Positions 7,505 to 17,023 are shown, counted from the stretch's first letter. The stretch is DNA of 64,000 bases from Rhodococcus sp. ARC_M6 (GCF_022810305.1 NZ_JALGQH010000008.1:1-64000); one strand, 5' to 3'. The notes: generated by a model from the letters alone, not told the origin. Numbers and translations: made by a program.

Positions 7505-8191
7505 ATGATGACGGAACATCGGAGTGTCGACGAACGACGAGTTGCGATTGCCGGGGGTCACGGCAAGATTGCGCAACACCTGACGTTTCTGCTGGCAGGG
7601 CATGGCGATCGGCCGGTTGCGTTGATCCGCAACCCCGCGCATGAAGGTGCCGTGCGGACATTGGGTGCGTTTCCGATCGTCGTCGATTTGGAATCCGCAA
7701 CGGTCGACGAGGTGGCAAAGGTGCTTGCCGGGGCCGATGTCGCTGTGTTTGCTGCAGGTGCCGGTCCGGGTAGCGGGATTTCACGTAAGGACACCGTTGA
7801 TCGTGCGGCTGCAATCCTCTTTGCCGACGCAGCGGAAAAGGCCGGCGTCCGTAGATTCATTCAGATCAGTGCGATGGGCGCTGGTGAACCAGCTCCGGCC
7901 GGGACCGACGACGTATTTGCGGCGTATCTCGAGGCGAAGACGGCGGCCGAGGAAGACTTGCGAGGCCGCACGGAACTGGATTGGACAATACTTCGGCCGG
8001 GGTTGCTCACCGACGACGATCCGAGTGGCGAGGTAACGCTGGCGGAGCCGCCGAGCTCACGCGGAGCGGTTACGCGGGCCGATGTGGCTGCGGTGATCGA
8101 GGCGTTGATCGATGCGCCCGCGAGTATCGGCAAGACGTTGGTTCTGACGTCCGGTCCGGATCTGATTCGTGATGCGGTTGATGCGCTGTGA
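7505..8191 (+). CDS. NAD(P)-binding Rossmann protein (atypical SDR)
   Basis: A 228-aa single-domain Rossmann protein with VAIAGGHGKIAQHLTFLL at the N-terminus, the VFAAGAGPGS segment, RFIQISAMGA and WTILRPGLLTDD. This is the pattern of NmrA/YwnB-like atypical SDRs, which often act as NAD(P)-dependent reductases or redox sensors. The usual YxxxK pair is replaced by a YLEAKTAAE segment, in which Tyr and Lys are in place. Its stop overlaps the following GntR gene by 4 bases, so the two are translationally coupled. Confidence 0.8.
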   Translation: MMTEHRSVDERRVAIAGGHGKIAQHLTFLLAGHGDRPVALIRNPAHEGAVRTLGAFPIVVDLESATVDEVAKVLAGADVAVFAAGAGPGSGISRKDTVDRAAAILFADAAEKAGVRRFIQISAMGAGEPAPAGTDDVFAAYLEAKTAAEEDLRGRTELDWTILRPGLLTDDDPSGEVTLAEPPSSRGAVTRADVAAVIEALIDAPASIGKTLVLTSGPDLIRDAVDAL

Positions 8192-8553
8192 TCACGAATA
8201 TCGCAATCGATCACAGTTCGTCTGTTGCCCCGTACGACCAACTGCGGCAACAGATTATCGAGGAAGTTCAGTCCGGAGGGTTGATTGCCGGGGCCAAGAT
8301 CCCGACGGTTCGGGCCTTGGCGTCGGACTTGGGTTTGGCGGCCAATACCGTCGCGAAGGCGTATCGAGTGCTCGGCGAGCAAGGAGTGATCGAGACCCGG
8401 GGGAAGCAGGGCACGTTTATCGCTTCGGGGACGGACCCCGTGCGGGCTCGGGCGGAGCAAGAAGCGACGTCTTTCGCGAAAAGTGTGCGGGCGCTCGGGT
8501 ATTCGAACAACGAGATTGTGGAAATGGTTGAGGCGGCATTGAGGGGTGCGTGA
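8188..8553 (+). CDS. GntR-family regulator, YtrA-like
   Basis: The 121-aa product has an N-terminal winged helix (APYDQLRQQIIEEVQSG, IPTVRALASDLGLAANTVAKAYR, GKQGTFIAS) and only a short C-terminal helical tail, the architecture of the YtrA subfamily rather than the FadR or HutC types. It starts at GTG 8188 inside the preceding stop (GTGA overlap). YtrA-type proteins often repress their own operon; the repeats at 7461-7491 are a candidate site. Confidence 0.85.
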   Translation: MITNIAIDHSSSVAPYDQLRQQIIEEVQSGGLIAGAKIPTVRALASDLGLAANTVAKAYRVLGEQGVIETRGKQGTFIASGTDPVRARAEQEATSFAKSVRALGYSNNEIVEMVEAALRGA

Positions 8554-8599
8554 AATCGAGCAAGTTGACGCTTCAACCTAAAGCTGTCAGGCTTGCGCC

Positions 8600-9031
8600 A
8601 TGAATTCGTCGATTGCTCGTGACCTCGGAACGCTGATCGCCCGTGTCGGCCTCGGCATCATCTTCATTGCCCACGGCTGGCAGAAGTTCTTCACCTACAA
8701 GATCGCCGGAACCCAGGCGGCATTCGAAGGCATGGGTGCGCCGCTGCCCAAGGTGTCCGCGATAGTTGCGGCCACTGTCGAACTCGGTGGGGGAATCCTC
8801 CTCATTGCCGGTGTCCTGACCCCGCTCGTCGGCGCACTCCTGTTTCTCGATATGGTGGGAGCGTTCTTCATCGTCCATTCGGGCAACGGCATTTTTGTCG
8901 ACCAGGGTGGCTACGAACTGGTGCTCGCATTGGGCGTCGGAACGCTCTTGATCGCGACGATCGGGGCCGGACGCATCAGCGTCGACGGATTGATCGGCAA
9001 AGGCGACGGCTGGCTGAAACCTGCAGCATAA
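8600..9031 (+). CDS. DoxX family membrane protein
   Basis: A 143-aa protein with four hydrophobic helices and the DoxX pattern LIARVGLGIIFIAHGWQK at the N-terminus, GMGAPLPKVSAIVAATVELGGG in the middle and LLFLDMVGAFFIVH. Mycobacterial DoxX-family members form membrane complexes with SodA and SseA; many others have unknown roles. A G+C-rich hairpin follows the stop. Confidence 0.85.
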   Translation: MNSSIARDLGTLIARVGLGIIFIAHGWQKFFTYKIAGTQAAFEGMGAPLPKVSAIVAATVELGGGILLIAGVLTPLVGALLFLDMVGAFFIVHSGNGIFVDQGGYELVLALGVGTLLIATIGAGRISVDGLIGKGDGWLKPAA

Positions 9032-9044
9032 GAGGGGTGTGGAC

Positions 9045-9075
9045 GCGGGTTCGGCAGGCACCGAGCCCGCTTCTC
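9045..9075 (+). terminator. Terminator after the DoxX gene
   Basis: GCGGGTTCGG pairs with CCGAGCCCGC (one G-T pair, 6-base loop), followed by TTCTC, 13 bases after the stop. Confidence 0.6.
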
Positions 9076-9115
9076 AGCTTGCTTTTGGCGATTGAAGTGA
9101 GCAACGTAGTGACGT

Positions 9116-10750
9116 ATGGTGACGAAATCTGATCGATCCGAACAGAGTTCCGGTGCCAACGAGGAGCAACCCCAAACCGGGTTCGCTCGAGTAGGCGTAC
9201 GGACCGACTACGTGGTGTTTTCCGTAGCGGCATTAGCAGTGTCGGCAATTGTCGTGTGGGGCCTCGTTGCTCCCGACAATCTGAACTCGGTAACGGGGAG
9301 TGTCCTCGACTGGCTGGTGGTCAACATCGGTTGGCTGTTCGTTCTCGCAGCGTCGGCGTTTGTACTGTTCTCCATTTATCTAGCGGTCAGTCGGTTCGGC
9401 GACATCCCCCTCGGCAAGGACGGCGAGAAGCCGGAATTCCGAACTGTCAGTTGGATCGCGATGATGTTCAGTGCCGGAATGGGAATCGGCCTGATGTTCT
9501 TCGGCGTCTCGGAACCGTTGGCGCACTACGTCAGTCCGCCGCCCGGCACCGACGGCGGAGTGGGAACCGCCATGGCCACCACCATGTTCCACTGGGGATT
9601 ACATCCGTGGGCGATGTATGCCGTTGTGGGCCTTGCGATTGCGTACGGATCGTACCGGCGTGGCCGCAAGCAGTTGTTCAGTTCGGCATTCATTCCGCTG
9701 CTCGGACGCAAAGCGGAAGGCCCCATCGGCAAGATCATCGACATCCTGGCAATTTTTGCCACTCTCTTCGGTACGGCAGCATCTCTGGGCCTCGGGGCGC
9801 TGCAGATCGGTTCAGGTTTCGAGGTGGTCGGTTGGATGGAAGAGGCCAGTGTCTTCCTGCTCGTCGCGATTGTCGCCGTGCTGACCTTGGCATTTGTCGC
9901 ATCGGCAGTATCGGGCGTTTCCAAGGGAATTCAGTGGTTGTCCAACATCAACATGGTGCTCGCCTTGATTCTGGCGCTCTTCGTGTTCGTTCTCGGGCCC
10001 ACAGTCCTCATTCTCAACCTTCTGCCCACCACAATCGGCGCTTATGTGTCGGACCTGGCGCAGATGTCGGCTCGCACAGGAGCGTCGTCGAATCCGGAGA
10101 CCGGGGCATGGCTGTCGTCGTGGACGATTTTCTACTGGGCGTGGTGGGTGTCCTGGACGCCGTTTGTCGGAATGTTCTTGGCGCGCATCAGTCGTGGGCG
10201 GACGATCCGTCAGTTCATCATCGGTGTCATCGCCGTTCCCACCACCGTGAGCCTGTTGTGGTTCGCGATCTTCGGCGGCGCCGGAATCGGTGAAGAACGC
10301 GATGGAATCGACTTGGCGAATCGTGGTTCCGAGGAAGCTCAACTGTTCGGGATGCTCGACAATCTCCCGCTCGCCGGGGTCACGACAATTCTGGTGATGC
10401 TGTTGGTGGCCGTGTTCTTCGTTTCCGGAGCCGACGCCGCCTCCATGGTGATGGGCACGCTGTCGCAGCGGGGGACTCTCGAGCCGAGTCGGTGGGTAGT
10501 CGTGTTCTGGGGCTTGCTGACCGGCGGTGTCGCGGCATTGCTGCTCTGGACCGGTGGTTCCGAAGCTCTCGACGGTTTGCAGACGATGACGATCATCGCT
10601 GCTGCGCCGTTTGTGCTGGTGATGATCGGCCTGTGTTTCTCGCTGTACAAGGATCTTTCGCACGATCCGATCATCGTTGCAGCGCGGGAACAGAAGCGGG
10701 CATTGCTGCGGCCGATGAAGGTCAGACGGGGCACAAGACGAGAGTCTTGA
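9116..10750 (+). CDS. BCCT-family glycine betaine/choline-type transporter
   Basis: The 544-aa protein has about 12 hydrophobic helices and BCCT hallmarks: SAGMGIGLMFFGVSEPLAHY (the GMGIG sodium/betaine-site motif seen in BetP), the WGLHPWAMYAVVGLAIAY segment and the signature TIFYWAWWVSWTPFVGMFLA. It probably imports glycine betaine or a related trimethylammonium solute with sodium. The hydrophilic C-terminal tail is short and basic. It ends 4 bases before the convergent pmt stop, leaving no room for a separate terminator. Substrate choice cannot be fixed from motifs alone. Confidence 0.9.
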   Translation: MVTKSDRSEQSSGANEEQPQTGFARVGVRTDYVVFSVAALAVSAIVVWGLVAPDNLNSVTGSVLDWLVVNIGWLFVLAASAFVLFSIYLAVSRFGDIPLGKDGEKPEFRTVSWIAMMFSAGMGIGLMFFGVSEPLAHYVSPPPGTDGGVGTAMATTMFHWGLHPWAMYAVVGLAIAYGSYRRGRKQLFSSAFIPLLGRKAEGPIGKIIDILAIFATLFGTAASLGLGALQIGSGFEVVGWMEEASVFLLVAIVAVLTLAFVASAVSGVSKGIQWLSNINMVLALILALFVFVLGPTVLILNLLPTTIGAYVSDLAQMSARTGASSNPETGAWLSSWTIFYWAWWVSWTPFVGMFLARISRGRTIRQFIIGVIAVPTTVSLLWFAIFGGAGIGEERDGIDLANRGSEEAQLFGMLDNLPLAGVTTILVMLLVAVFFVSGADAASMVMGTLSQRGTLEPSRWVVVFWGLLTGGVAALLLWTGGSEALDGLQTMTIIAAAPFVLVMIGLCFSLYKDLSHDPIIVAAREQKRALLRPMKVRRGTRRES

Positions 10751-10754
10751 GAAG

Positions 10755-12314
10755 TTACTTCCAACTCGGTAACCACAGATGGCTCTGCCAGGATTCGGGC
10801 GTGATCGGCATGGCTGTGAGAATCGGCCACAGATACACGAAGTTTGCGACTACAAGCCCGACGTACAGGCTGACCGCCAGTAGCCCGGTGGTGCGTCGCT
10901 CGACGGAGTCAGTCGCCTTGCCGAGTACATCGCCGAGCACCAGCGCAAATCCAATCACCATGAACGGGGCGAGCGCGACGGCGTAGAAGAAGTACATCTG
11001 GCGGTCCATCGTCGCGAACCAGGGGAGGTAGGCGGCGCCGTAGGCAGTAAGGACGACGGCGTAGCGCCAGTCGCGTCGTACAAATGTCTTCCAGATCGCC
11101 CAGGCCAGCATAGGCAAGGCCAGCCACCACATGGCCGGCGTGCCGATCAGCATGATCGCCTTGACGCAACTGGCGGCGCCGCAGCCTGTCACCTGCTCGC
11201 CATCGGCATAGTAATAGAGCATCGGACGCAGACCCATGGGCCAAGTCCAGGGCTTCGATTCCCAGGGGTGATGGTTTCCGGCGGAGTTGGTCAGGCTGGA
11301 GTGGAACGTGAGTACGTTTCCGCTGTAGTACCAGAGGGACCGAAGGGCGGACGGAATGAAACTCCAGGTTCCACCTTCGCCGATCTCGTTGCCGACGGCA
11401 TGGCGGTCGACGCCGGTCTCGCTGGCAAACCAGGCCCAGTAGCTGGCCAGGTAGACGCCGATCGGGATGATGACCAGCGCGTAGAGAGCGGGTCCGATAT
11501 CGCGGATGGCGGTGCCGAACCACGGCCGCTCGACGCGGTAGGCGCGGCGCGCGGACAAGTCGAAAGCGACGCTGAGGAGTCCGAAGAAGAGAATGAAATA
11601 CATCCCGGACCATTTTGTGCCGCAGGCCAGTCCGAGCAGAATGCCGGCGCCGAAACGCCACCACCTAAACCCCAGACGGGGACCCCAGGCGGAATCGCCG
11701 ATCCGGCCCTCGTTGTAAGCCTTCGCCAGTCGCTCACGTACCTGGTCACGGTCCACGATGAGGCAACCGAGCGCCGCGAGAACGAAAAAGGCCAGGAAAA
11801 TGTCGAGCATGCCCAACCGCGACGAGACAAACGTAACTCCGTCGGCGATCAGCAGAATGCCCGCGAGCGCCCCGATCAATGTGGACCGCGTCATCCGACG
11901 GACGATCCGGACGATCAACAACACCATCAGCGTGCCGACAAATGCCGACGCGAAGCGCCATCCCCAGCCGTTGTAGCCGAAAAGTGCTTCACCGATCGCG
12001 ATCATCTGCTTGCCGATCGGCGGATGAACCACCAATCCGTATCCCGGGTTGTCTTCGATCCCGCCGCCGGTCAAGACCTGCCAGCCCTGCGGTGCGTAAT
12101 GCTTTTCGTCGAAGACGGGAGTGCCGGCATCCGTCGGATACGCGAGCATCGTGAAACGTGTGATGGCGGCGATAGCGGTAATGACGGCGGTGACTATCCA
12201 GCCACGAAATCTATCGGTCGGACCGAAGTCAGGGTCCGGAACGAGCGGTGCCGGACTACGCACTACCCGATCGCCCGTGGCGGGCGTTGGCCGCTCGTCC
12301 GTCTGCACAGTCAC
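10755..12314 (-). CDS. pmt: Protein O-mannosyltransferase (GT39)
   Basis: With GTG 12314 as start, the product is 519 aa with about 11 membrane helices. The first extracytoplasmic loop carries the GT39 acidic pair in GTPVFDEKHYAPQ (Asp69-Glu70), followed by HPPIGKQMIAIGE. The C-terminal part (WPILTAMPITPESW) is conserved in actinobacterial Pmt (Rv1002c). The enzyme transfers mannose from polyprenyl-phosphomannose to Ser/Thr of Sec-exported proteins. It is divergent from rsmI with 23 bases between starts, the same arrangement as Rv1002c/Rv1003. Confidence 0.92.
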   Translation of the reverse strand: MTVQTDERPTPATGDRVVRSPAPLVPDPDFGPTDRFRGWIVTAVITAIAAITRFTMLAYPTDAGTPVFDEKHYAPQGWQVLTGGGIEDNPGYGLVVHPPIGKQMIAIGEALFGYNGWGWRFASAFVGTLMVLLIVRIVRRMTRSTLIGALAGILLIADGVTFVSSRLGMLDIFLAFFVLAALGCLIVDRDQVRERLAKAYNEGRIGDSAWGPRLGFRWWRFGAGILLGLACGTKWSGMYFILFFGLLSVAFDLSARRAYRVERPWFGTAIRDIGPALYALVIIPIGVYLASYWAWFASETGVDRHAVGNEIGEGGTWSFIPSALRSLWYYSGNVLTFHSSLTNSAGNHHPWESKPWTWPMGLRPMLYYYADGEQVTGCGAASCVKAIMLIGTPAMWWLALPMLAWAIWKTFVRRDWRYAVVLTAYGAAYLPWFATMDRQMYFFYAVALAPFMVIGFALVLGDVLGKATDSVERRTTGLLAVSLYVGLVVANFVYLWPILTAMPITPESWQSHLWLPSWK

Positions 12315-12320
12315 TCGGCA

Positions 12321-12330
12321 ATCGTAGGCT
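12321..12330. promoter_or_regulatory. Overlapping divergent -10 boxes, pmt and rsmI
   Basis: On the minus strand TACGAT (12326-12321) ends 6 bases before the pmt GTG; on the plus strand TAGGCT (12325-12330) ends 7 bases before the rsmI ATG. The two boxes share a TA. Both transcripts would be leaderless. Confidence 0.45.
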
Positions 12331-12337
12331 GTCAGGT

Positions 12338-13168
12338 ATGACTGGTCGCTTGGTACTCGCCGCAACACCCATGGGAGATGTCGGTGACGCGTCTCCGCGC
12401 CTACGCGCCGCACTCGCAACCGCCGACGTCGTGGCAGCAGAGGACACCCGACGAACCAAGTCGTTGGCCGCCTCGCTCGACGTGTCGATCACCGGGAAAG
12501 TAGTCAGTTTCTACGACCAGGTGGAGGTCGCCCGTCTGCCGGGGTTGGTTGCGGCCGTCGCCGAAGGTAAAACCGTCTTGCTCGTGACCGATGCCGGTAT
12601 GCCGTCGGTGAGCGATCCCGGATACCGACTGGTCGCGGCGTGCGTTGCCGAGGATCTGAAAGTCACCTGCCTTCCCGGGCCCTCTGCCGTCACCACTGCA
12701 CTTGCGCTGTCCGGACTGCATGTCGAGCGGTTCTGCTTCGACGGATTCCCCCCGCGCAAGGGTGGGCAACGCAAAACCTGGTTCGCTGGACTCGCCACCG
12801 AGCAACGCGCCTGCGTGTTCTTCGAGGCACCGCACCGCCTGGCCGATTGTCTGGCCGACGCCGTCGAGGTACTCGGTTCGGAGCGTCGCGCTGCTGTCTG
12901 CCGCGAATTGACCAAGACCTACGAGGAAGTGAAGCGCGGAACGCTCGGCGAATTGGCCGTGTGGGCAGCAGAAGGTGTGCGCGGCGAAATCACCGTGGTT
13001 CTCGAAGGCGCCGTTCTGGTGGCGTCGGATCCGGTCGATCTAGTTGACGAGGTGGAACGCCTGGTTGAGGGCGGAGCCGGTCTGAAAGACGCGTGCGCCC
13101 TCGTAGCCACGGCCGGGGTGTCCAAGCGGGAACTGTACGAAACGGTGCTCGCCGCTCGTAAGGCCTAG
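12338..13168 (+). CDS. rsmI: 16S rRNA (cytidine-1402-2'-O)-methyltransferase
   Basis: This 276-aa tetrapyrrole-methylase-fold enzyme has the RsmI landmarks GRLVLAATPMGDVGDASPR, AAEDTRRTKSL, VTDAGMPSVSDPGYRLV (the AdoMet site), CLPGPSAVTTALALSGL and FFEAPHRL. It methylates the ribose of C1402 in 16S rRNA, with RsmH acting on the base. ATG 12338 is supported by homology and a -10-like box. The downstream gap holds a duplicated 17-base sequence. Confidence 0.95.
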   Translation: MTGRLVLAATPMGDVGDASPRLRAALATADVVAAEDTRRTKSLAASLDVSITGKVVSFYDQVEVARLPGLVAAVAEGKTVLLVTDAGMPSVSDPGYRLVAACVAEDLKVTCLPGPSAVTTALALSGLHVERFCFDGFPPRKGGQRKTWFAGLATEQRACVFFEAPHRLADCLADAVEVLGSERRAAVCRELTKTYEEVKRGTLGELAVWAAEGVRGEITVVLEGAVLVASDPVDLVDEVERLVEGGAGLKDACALVATAGVSKRELYETVLAARKA

Positions 13169-13210
13169 CGGCGCACTGCCGGCGCTGTATTAACGGCGCA
13201 CTGCCGGCGC
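13169..13210. repeat. 17-bp direct duplication at a convergent gene junction
   Basis: CGGCGCACTGCCGGCGC occurs at 13169-13185 and 13194-13210, with a 25-base period. The second copy encodes the last residues of the DUF2786 protein and the first lies just beyond its stop codon, so it looks like a small tandem duplication of the gene's 3' end. Each copy contains a GCCGGC core and may help termination. Confidence 0.7.
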
Positions 13211-14428
13211 ACCGGGCCGGAGGTTGGCGTCGTCGGCTGCAGCCTGGCCGGCATGCCAGCCTTCGGCGTCGACAGAGCGTCCGCGCGCTTTTCGGGTTCG
13301 CGGAAACATTCGCTCGAATTCGGTGTCGACTGCTGCCGACGTCGTCGCCAGAATCGGCAGGAGGTCGGCGACGTCCATCGATTCTGCGTCGGCGGCCTCA
13401 GCGGTGGCTTTGGTGCCGGCGTAGCGCAGACGCTGCCCGATCCGATTGGCGAAACCAGTCAGAAAGCCCTTGCGGAATGACGTTGTGCGGGAGCCGCCGC
13501 GGTTGCTGGTATCGGCGAATTGCATTGCGCGAGTGGCTTGCACCAGCAATGAGGTGAACAGCATGTCGACCTGTTGGAGGTCGACGGGGGTGCCGATGAC
13601 TGTAGCGATGCAGATGTCGCTGAACCACACCGCGCGTACTCGGTTGGCGTCGCCGATTGCTGTGAGGAGATGGACTTTTTCCTTGACGTACGGGTTGTCC
13701 AGGTGGATACGCCGGCCGTCGACCGTGGTGTCGGTGACGCCGGTACGTGAGTGCAGGAGCGCGGAATCGATGGCGTATCGCGTCATCAATTCCTGGGCCT
13801 TCTCAGTGAAGACCTCGGCTTCTTCAGCGAAGTTGGTGGCCTCGGCTTTGGCGAGGAGGCCACGAATTCTCTTGAGTACTTTGGCATCTACTTCGGTAGC
13901 CGCGCCAGAGTAGCTGTTCTCGGTGCGCTGCACCGGCCACGTCGACGGCATGGGAAGCAGGAGGTTCCAGGGAGCGAGGCGCGTCCAGCTCAGGGCCACT
14001 TCGGCGACCTGTGAGACGAGGAAGTAGGGGTCCTCGAACAGCAGTCCGGCAGCAAGGGATCGAAAGAGGCTGTCGTCCAAAGTTATTCGGGACGCAATGC
14101 GGTGTGAATTGGGGTACTGCTCGCGAATGGACTGAAGTTGACCGACCCATTCGAGCGGTGCGCGATCGTCTGCCTTGGTGGTTGCAGCCTCCAGCAGGAC
14201 GGTCGTAGCGGCGAGATCCGCGTTCGAGGAATCTTTGCTACGGCGTGCCAGGTGGATGATGTCGGCGGGTTGCCACCCTCGCTCGTAGCTGCCGGTGAGC
14301 TCGACCATCAGGGCCCGGGCGGCTGCGACGGACTGAGGGCTGACTTCGTGGGAGGACACGTGGGCTCCGTTCCAGGGCAGTGTCTGCGCCGATGCGGTAG
14401 ATCGAAAGTATGTTCTATTCGTCGTCAT
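13190..14428 (-). CDS. DUF2786 domain protein
   Basis: A 412-aa protein starting at ATG 14428. The DUF2786 signature is in the middle: LKRIRGLLAKAEATNFAEEA, then AEVFTEKAQELMTRYAIDSALL. The rest is a helical actinobacterial scaffold with conserved FADTSNRGGSRTTSFRKGF and a C-terminal RTRKARGRSVDAEGWHAGQ. No membrane segment or catalytic motif stands out. DUF2786 proteins occur widely in actinobacteria and phages; the function is unknown. It is transcribed towards rsmI and lies behind metG on the same strand. Confidence 0.75.
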   Translation of the reverse strand: MTTNRTYFRSTASAQTLPWNGAHVSSHEVSPQSVAAARALMVELTGSYERGWQPADIIHLARRSKDSSNADLAATTVLLEAATTKADDRAPLEWVGQLQSIREQYPNSHRIASRITLDDSLFRSLAAGLLFEDPYFLVSQVAEVALSWTRLAPWNLLLPMPSTWPVQRTENSYSGAATEVDAKVLKRIRGLLAKAEATNFAEEAEVFTEKAQELMTRYAIDSALLHSRTGVTDTTVDGRRIHLDNPYVKEKVHLLTAIGDANRVRAVWFSDICIATVIGTPVDLQQVDMLFTSLLVQATRAMQFADTSNRGGSRTTSFRKGFLTGFANRIGQRLRYAGTKATAEAADAESMDVADLLPILATTSAAVDTEFERMFPRTRKARGRSVDAEGWHAGQAAADDANLRPGAPAVRR

Positions 14429-14497
14429 GGACGCAGTGTGCACGTGGGGTCCGACACACTTGATTTCAATCAGGCGTATCGGACCCCACGTGGTGCG

Positions 14498-16096
14498 TCA
14501 CTCTTCTACGAAGCGCGGAAAAACAGGTGCCGGAGCCGGCAGAGCCTGGTTCGCGACGATGCGAACGGCAACGTCGGTGAACTGGCGGTGCTCTTCGTCC
14601 TGGCCCAGCAGGTCCAGGATCCGCGACGCCGCGTCAGGCATGATCGGCTGCACCAGAATGCCCACGATGCGCACCACTTCGAGCGTCACGTAGAGAACTG
14701 TCGCCATCCGCGCCGGATCGGTCTTGCGCAGAACCCAGGGCTCCTGCTTGGAGAAGTAGCGGTTGGTCTCACCCAGGACGGCCCACATGGCTTCGAGAGC
14801 CAGATGCAGAGCCTGCACGTCGAACTCTTTGCGGCATTTGGCCAAGAGCGCGTCGGCGGAGGCCAGCATCGCCAGATCGTCCGCGGTGAATTCGCCGGGA
14901 GTGGGGACCTGCGCGTCGCAGTTCTTCGCGACCATTGTCAGCGAACGCTGTGCGAGGTTGCCCAGTTCGTTGGACAGATCGGCATTCATACGCGTCACGA
15001 TCGCCTCGTGGCTGTAGCTGCCGTCCTGGCCGTACGAGATCTCACGGAGCAGGAAGAAGCGGACCGCGTCGAGGCCGTACTGGTCGACCATCGCGATGGG
15101 GTCGACGACGTTGCCGACGGACTTCGACATCTTCTCGCCCTTGTTGTACAAGAAGCCGTGGACGAAGACCCGCTCGGGCAGTTCGATGCCGGCGGACATC
15201 AGGAATGCCGGCCAGTACACGGTGTGGAACCGGGTGATGTCCTTGCCGATGATGTGCAGGCTGGCCGGCCAGAACTTCTTGAACTCGGCGGTGTCGACGT
15301 TCGGGTAACCCACGCCCGTCAGGTAATTGGTGAGGGCGTCGACCCACACGTACATGACGTGATCGGGGTCGCCGGGAACCGGGACACCCCAGTCGAAGGT
15401 GGTGCGTGAGATCGACAGATCCTTGAGACCGCCCTTGACGAAACTGACGATCTCGTTGCGACGCGTCACCGGGGCGATGAACTCGGGGTGCTCTTCGTAG
15501 AGAGCGAGCAGACGATCCTCGTACGCCGAGAGCTTGAAGGTGTAGTTGGCCTCCTCGGTCCACTCCACCGGGGTGCCGGTCTCGGTGGAGTGGCGGGTGC
15601 CGTCGGCCTGAAGCGTGGTCTCGGCTTCGGTGTAGAAAGCCTCGTCACGAACCGAGTACCAGCCCGAGTACGTGTCGAGGTAGATGTCGCCCGATGCGGC
15701 CATCTTCTCCCAGATCGCCTTGCTGGCCAGCTGGTGATCGGCGTCCGTCGTGCGGATGAAGCGGTCGTACGAGATGTTCAGGACCTTGTCGAGGTTCTGG
15801 AACACGTCGGAGTTGCGGGCAGCGAGGTCGCGGACGTCGATGCCCTCTTTGATCGCTGTCTGCTGCATCTTCAGACCGTGCTCGTCGGTGCCGGTCATGA
15901 AGAACACTTCATAACCGTCCAACCGCTTGAAGCGGGCGAGCGCGTCCGAGGAGATGTACTCGTAGGCGTGGCCGATGTGCGGTGCACCGTTGGGATACGC
16001 GATCGCGGTCGTGATGTAGAACGGCGATCGATCCGCGCCTTCCTTGGCAGCGGAGTCCGGGCGCGTGGTCTGGGAGGGTGAGGCAGGCACAGTCAT
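14498..16096 (-). CDS. metG: Methionyl-tRNA synthetase
   Basis: The 532-aa class Ia synthetase contains the ATP-binding HIGH motif in [16 protein letters not shown] and the KMSKS loop in [14 protein letters not shown], plus the [15 protein letters not shown] active-site helix. It lacks the C-terminal tRNA-binding domain found in longer MetRS enzymes, as usual in actinobacteria. It attaches methionine to elongator and initiator tRNA. It is divergent from tatD with 21 bases between start codons. Confidence 0.97.
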   Translation of the reverse strand: MTVPASPSQTTRPDSAAKEGADRSPFYITTAIAYPNGAPHIGHAYEYISSDALARFKRLDGYEVFFMTGTDEHGLKMQQTAIKEGIDVRDLAARNSDVFQNLDKVLNISYDRFIRTTDADHQLASKAIWEKMAASGDIYLDTYSGWYSVRDEAFYTEAETTLQADGTRHSTETGTPVEWTEEANYTFKLSAYEDRLLALYEEHPEFIAPVTRRNEIVSFVKGGLKDLSISRTTFDWGVPVPGDPDHVMYVWVDALTNYLTGVGYPNVDTAEFKKFWPASLHIIGKDITRFHTVYWPAFLMSAGIELPERVFVHGFLYNKGEKMSKSVGNVVDPIAMVDQYGLDAVRFFLLREISYGQDGSYSHEAIVTRMNADLSNELGNLAQRSLTMVAKNCDAQVPTPGEFTADDLAMLASADALLAKCRKEFDVQALHLALEAMWAVLGETNRYFSKQEPWVLRKTDPARMATVLYVTLEVVRIVGILVQPIMPDAASRILDLLGQDEEHRQFTDVAVRIVANQALPAPAPVFPRFVEE

Positions 16097-16104
16097 GGTG
16101 GGCT

Positions 16105-16111
16105 TACTCTA
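16105..16111. promoter_or_regulatory. Shared divergent -10 element, metG and tatD
   Basis: TACTCTA reads as TACTCT on the plus strand (7 bases before the tatD GTG) and as TAGAGT on the minus strand (9 bases before the metG ATG). The near-symmetrical TANNNTA heptamer could serve both directions and give leaderless or nearly leaderless transcripts. Confidence 0.45.
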
Positions 16112-16117
16112 TCGGGC

Positions 16118-16945
16118 GTGAGCAAAGACCGTCCCGCCCCCGATGCCCCTGAGCCCTTGTCGCCTCTGATCGACGCCCATACGCACCTCGATGCGTGTGG
16201 TGCGCACGACGCGGCCACCGTTGCTGCGATAGTCGACAAAGCCGAGGCTGTCGGCGTCGGACGGGTGGTGACCGTGGCCGACGACCTTGATGCTGCGCAG
16301 TTTGCCGTCGACGCGGCGAACTGGGATTCTCGTGTGTACGCTGCCGTCGCGATCCATCCGACCAGGGCCAATGTGCTCGACAGTGAGACGAAGGCGGAGA
16401 TCGAACGGTTGGCTTCGGATCCGCGCGTCGTCGCCGTGGGGGAGACGGGACTCGATCTTTACTGGCCCGGCAAGCTCGAGGGCTGCGCCACCATCGAGGA
16501 GCAGGTCGACGGCTTCCGCTGGCACATCGACCTCGCGAAGCGTCTGGGCAAGACGCTGATGATCCACAACCGCGAAGCAGACCAGGACTTGCTGCGGGTG
16601 CTGAATGAAGAAGGCGCTCCCGAGACCGTCGTGTTCCACTGCTTCTCATCGGATTCGGAGATGGCGCGGGCGTGCATCGACGCCGGCTACGTGTTGAGTT
16701 TCTCCGGCACGGTCAGTTTCAAGAATGCGAAGGCGTTGCGTGAGGCCGCGCTGTTGGTGCCGTCGGATCAGTTGATCGTCGAGACCGACGCACCGTTCCT
16801 GACGCCGCATCCGTTCCGCGGCGCGCCCAACGAGTCGTACTGCCTGCCCTACACAGTGCGCGCGTTGGCCGACATTCGCGGCGAGGACCCGCAGGTCTTG
16901 GCTGCGGCGTCGACTGCGACAGCGGAGCGCGTCTACAAGCTCTGA
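16118..16945 (+). CDS. tatD: TatD-family metal-dependent deoxyribonuclease
   Basis: The 275-aa TIM-barrel hydrolase shows the metal ligands of TatD: DAHTHLDACG near the N-terminus, VGETGLDLYW, MIHNREAD, VFHCFSSD and IVETDAPFLTPHPFRG. The family acts as a 3'-5' DNase in DNA repair and quality control. Start is GTG 16118. The M. tuberculosis homologue Rv1008 directly precedes rpfB; here a DUF6578-like gene and a transporter operon lie in between. Confidence 0.93.
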   Translation: MSKDRPAPDAPEPLSPLIDAHTHLDACGAHDAATVAAIVDKAEAVGVGRVVTVADDLDAAQFAVDAANWDSRVYAAVAIHPTRANVLDSETKAEIERLASDPRVVAVGETGLDLYWPGKLEGCATIEEQVDGFRWHIDLAKRLGKTLMIHNREADQDLLRVLNEEGAPETVVFHCFSSDSEMARACIDAGYVLSFSGTVSFKNAKALREAALLVPSDQLIVETDAPFLTPHPFRGAPNESYCLPYTVRALADIRGEDPQVLAAASTATAERVYKL

Positions 16946-17023
16946 GGGCTATTCTGGGTGCACAGGTAGCTCCGCGCCCGGGACCGTCGTGTCCTGGTTC
17001 GTCGATTGCGCGGAGTCTTGAAG

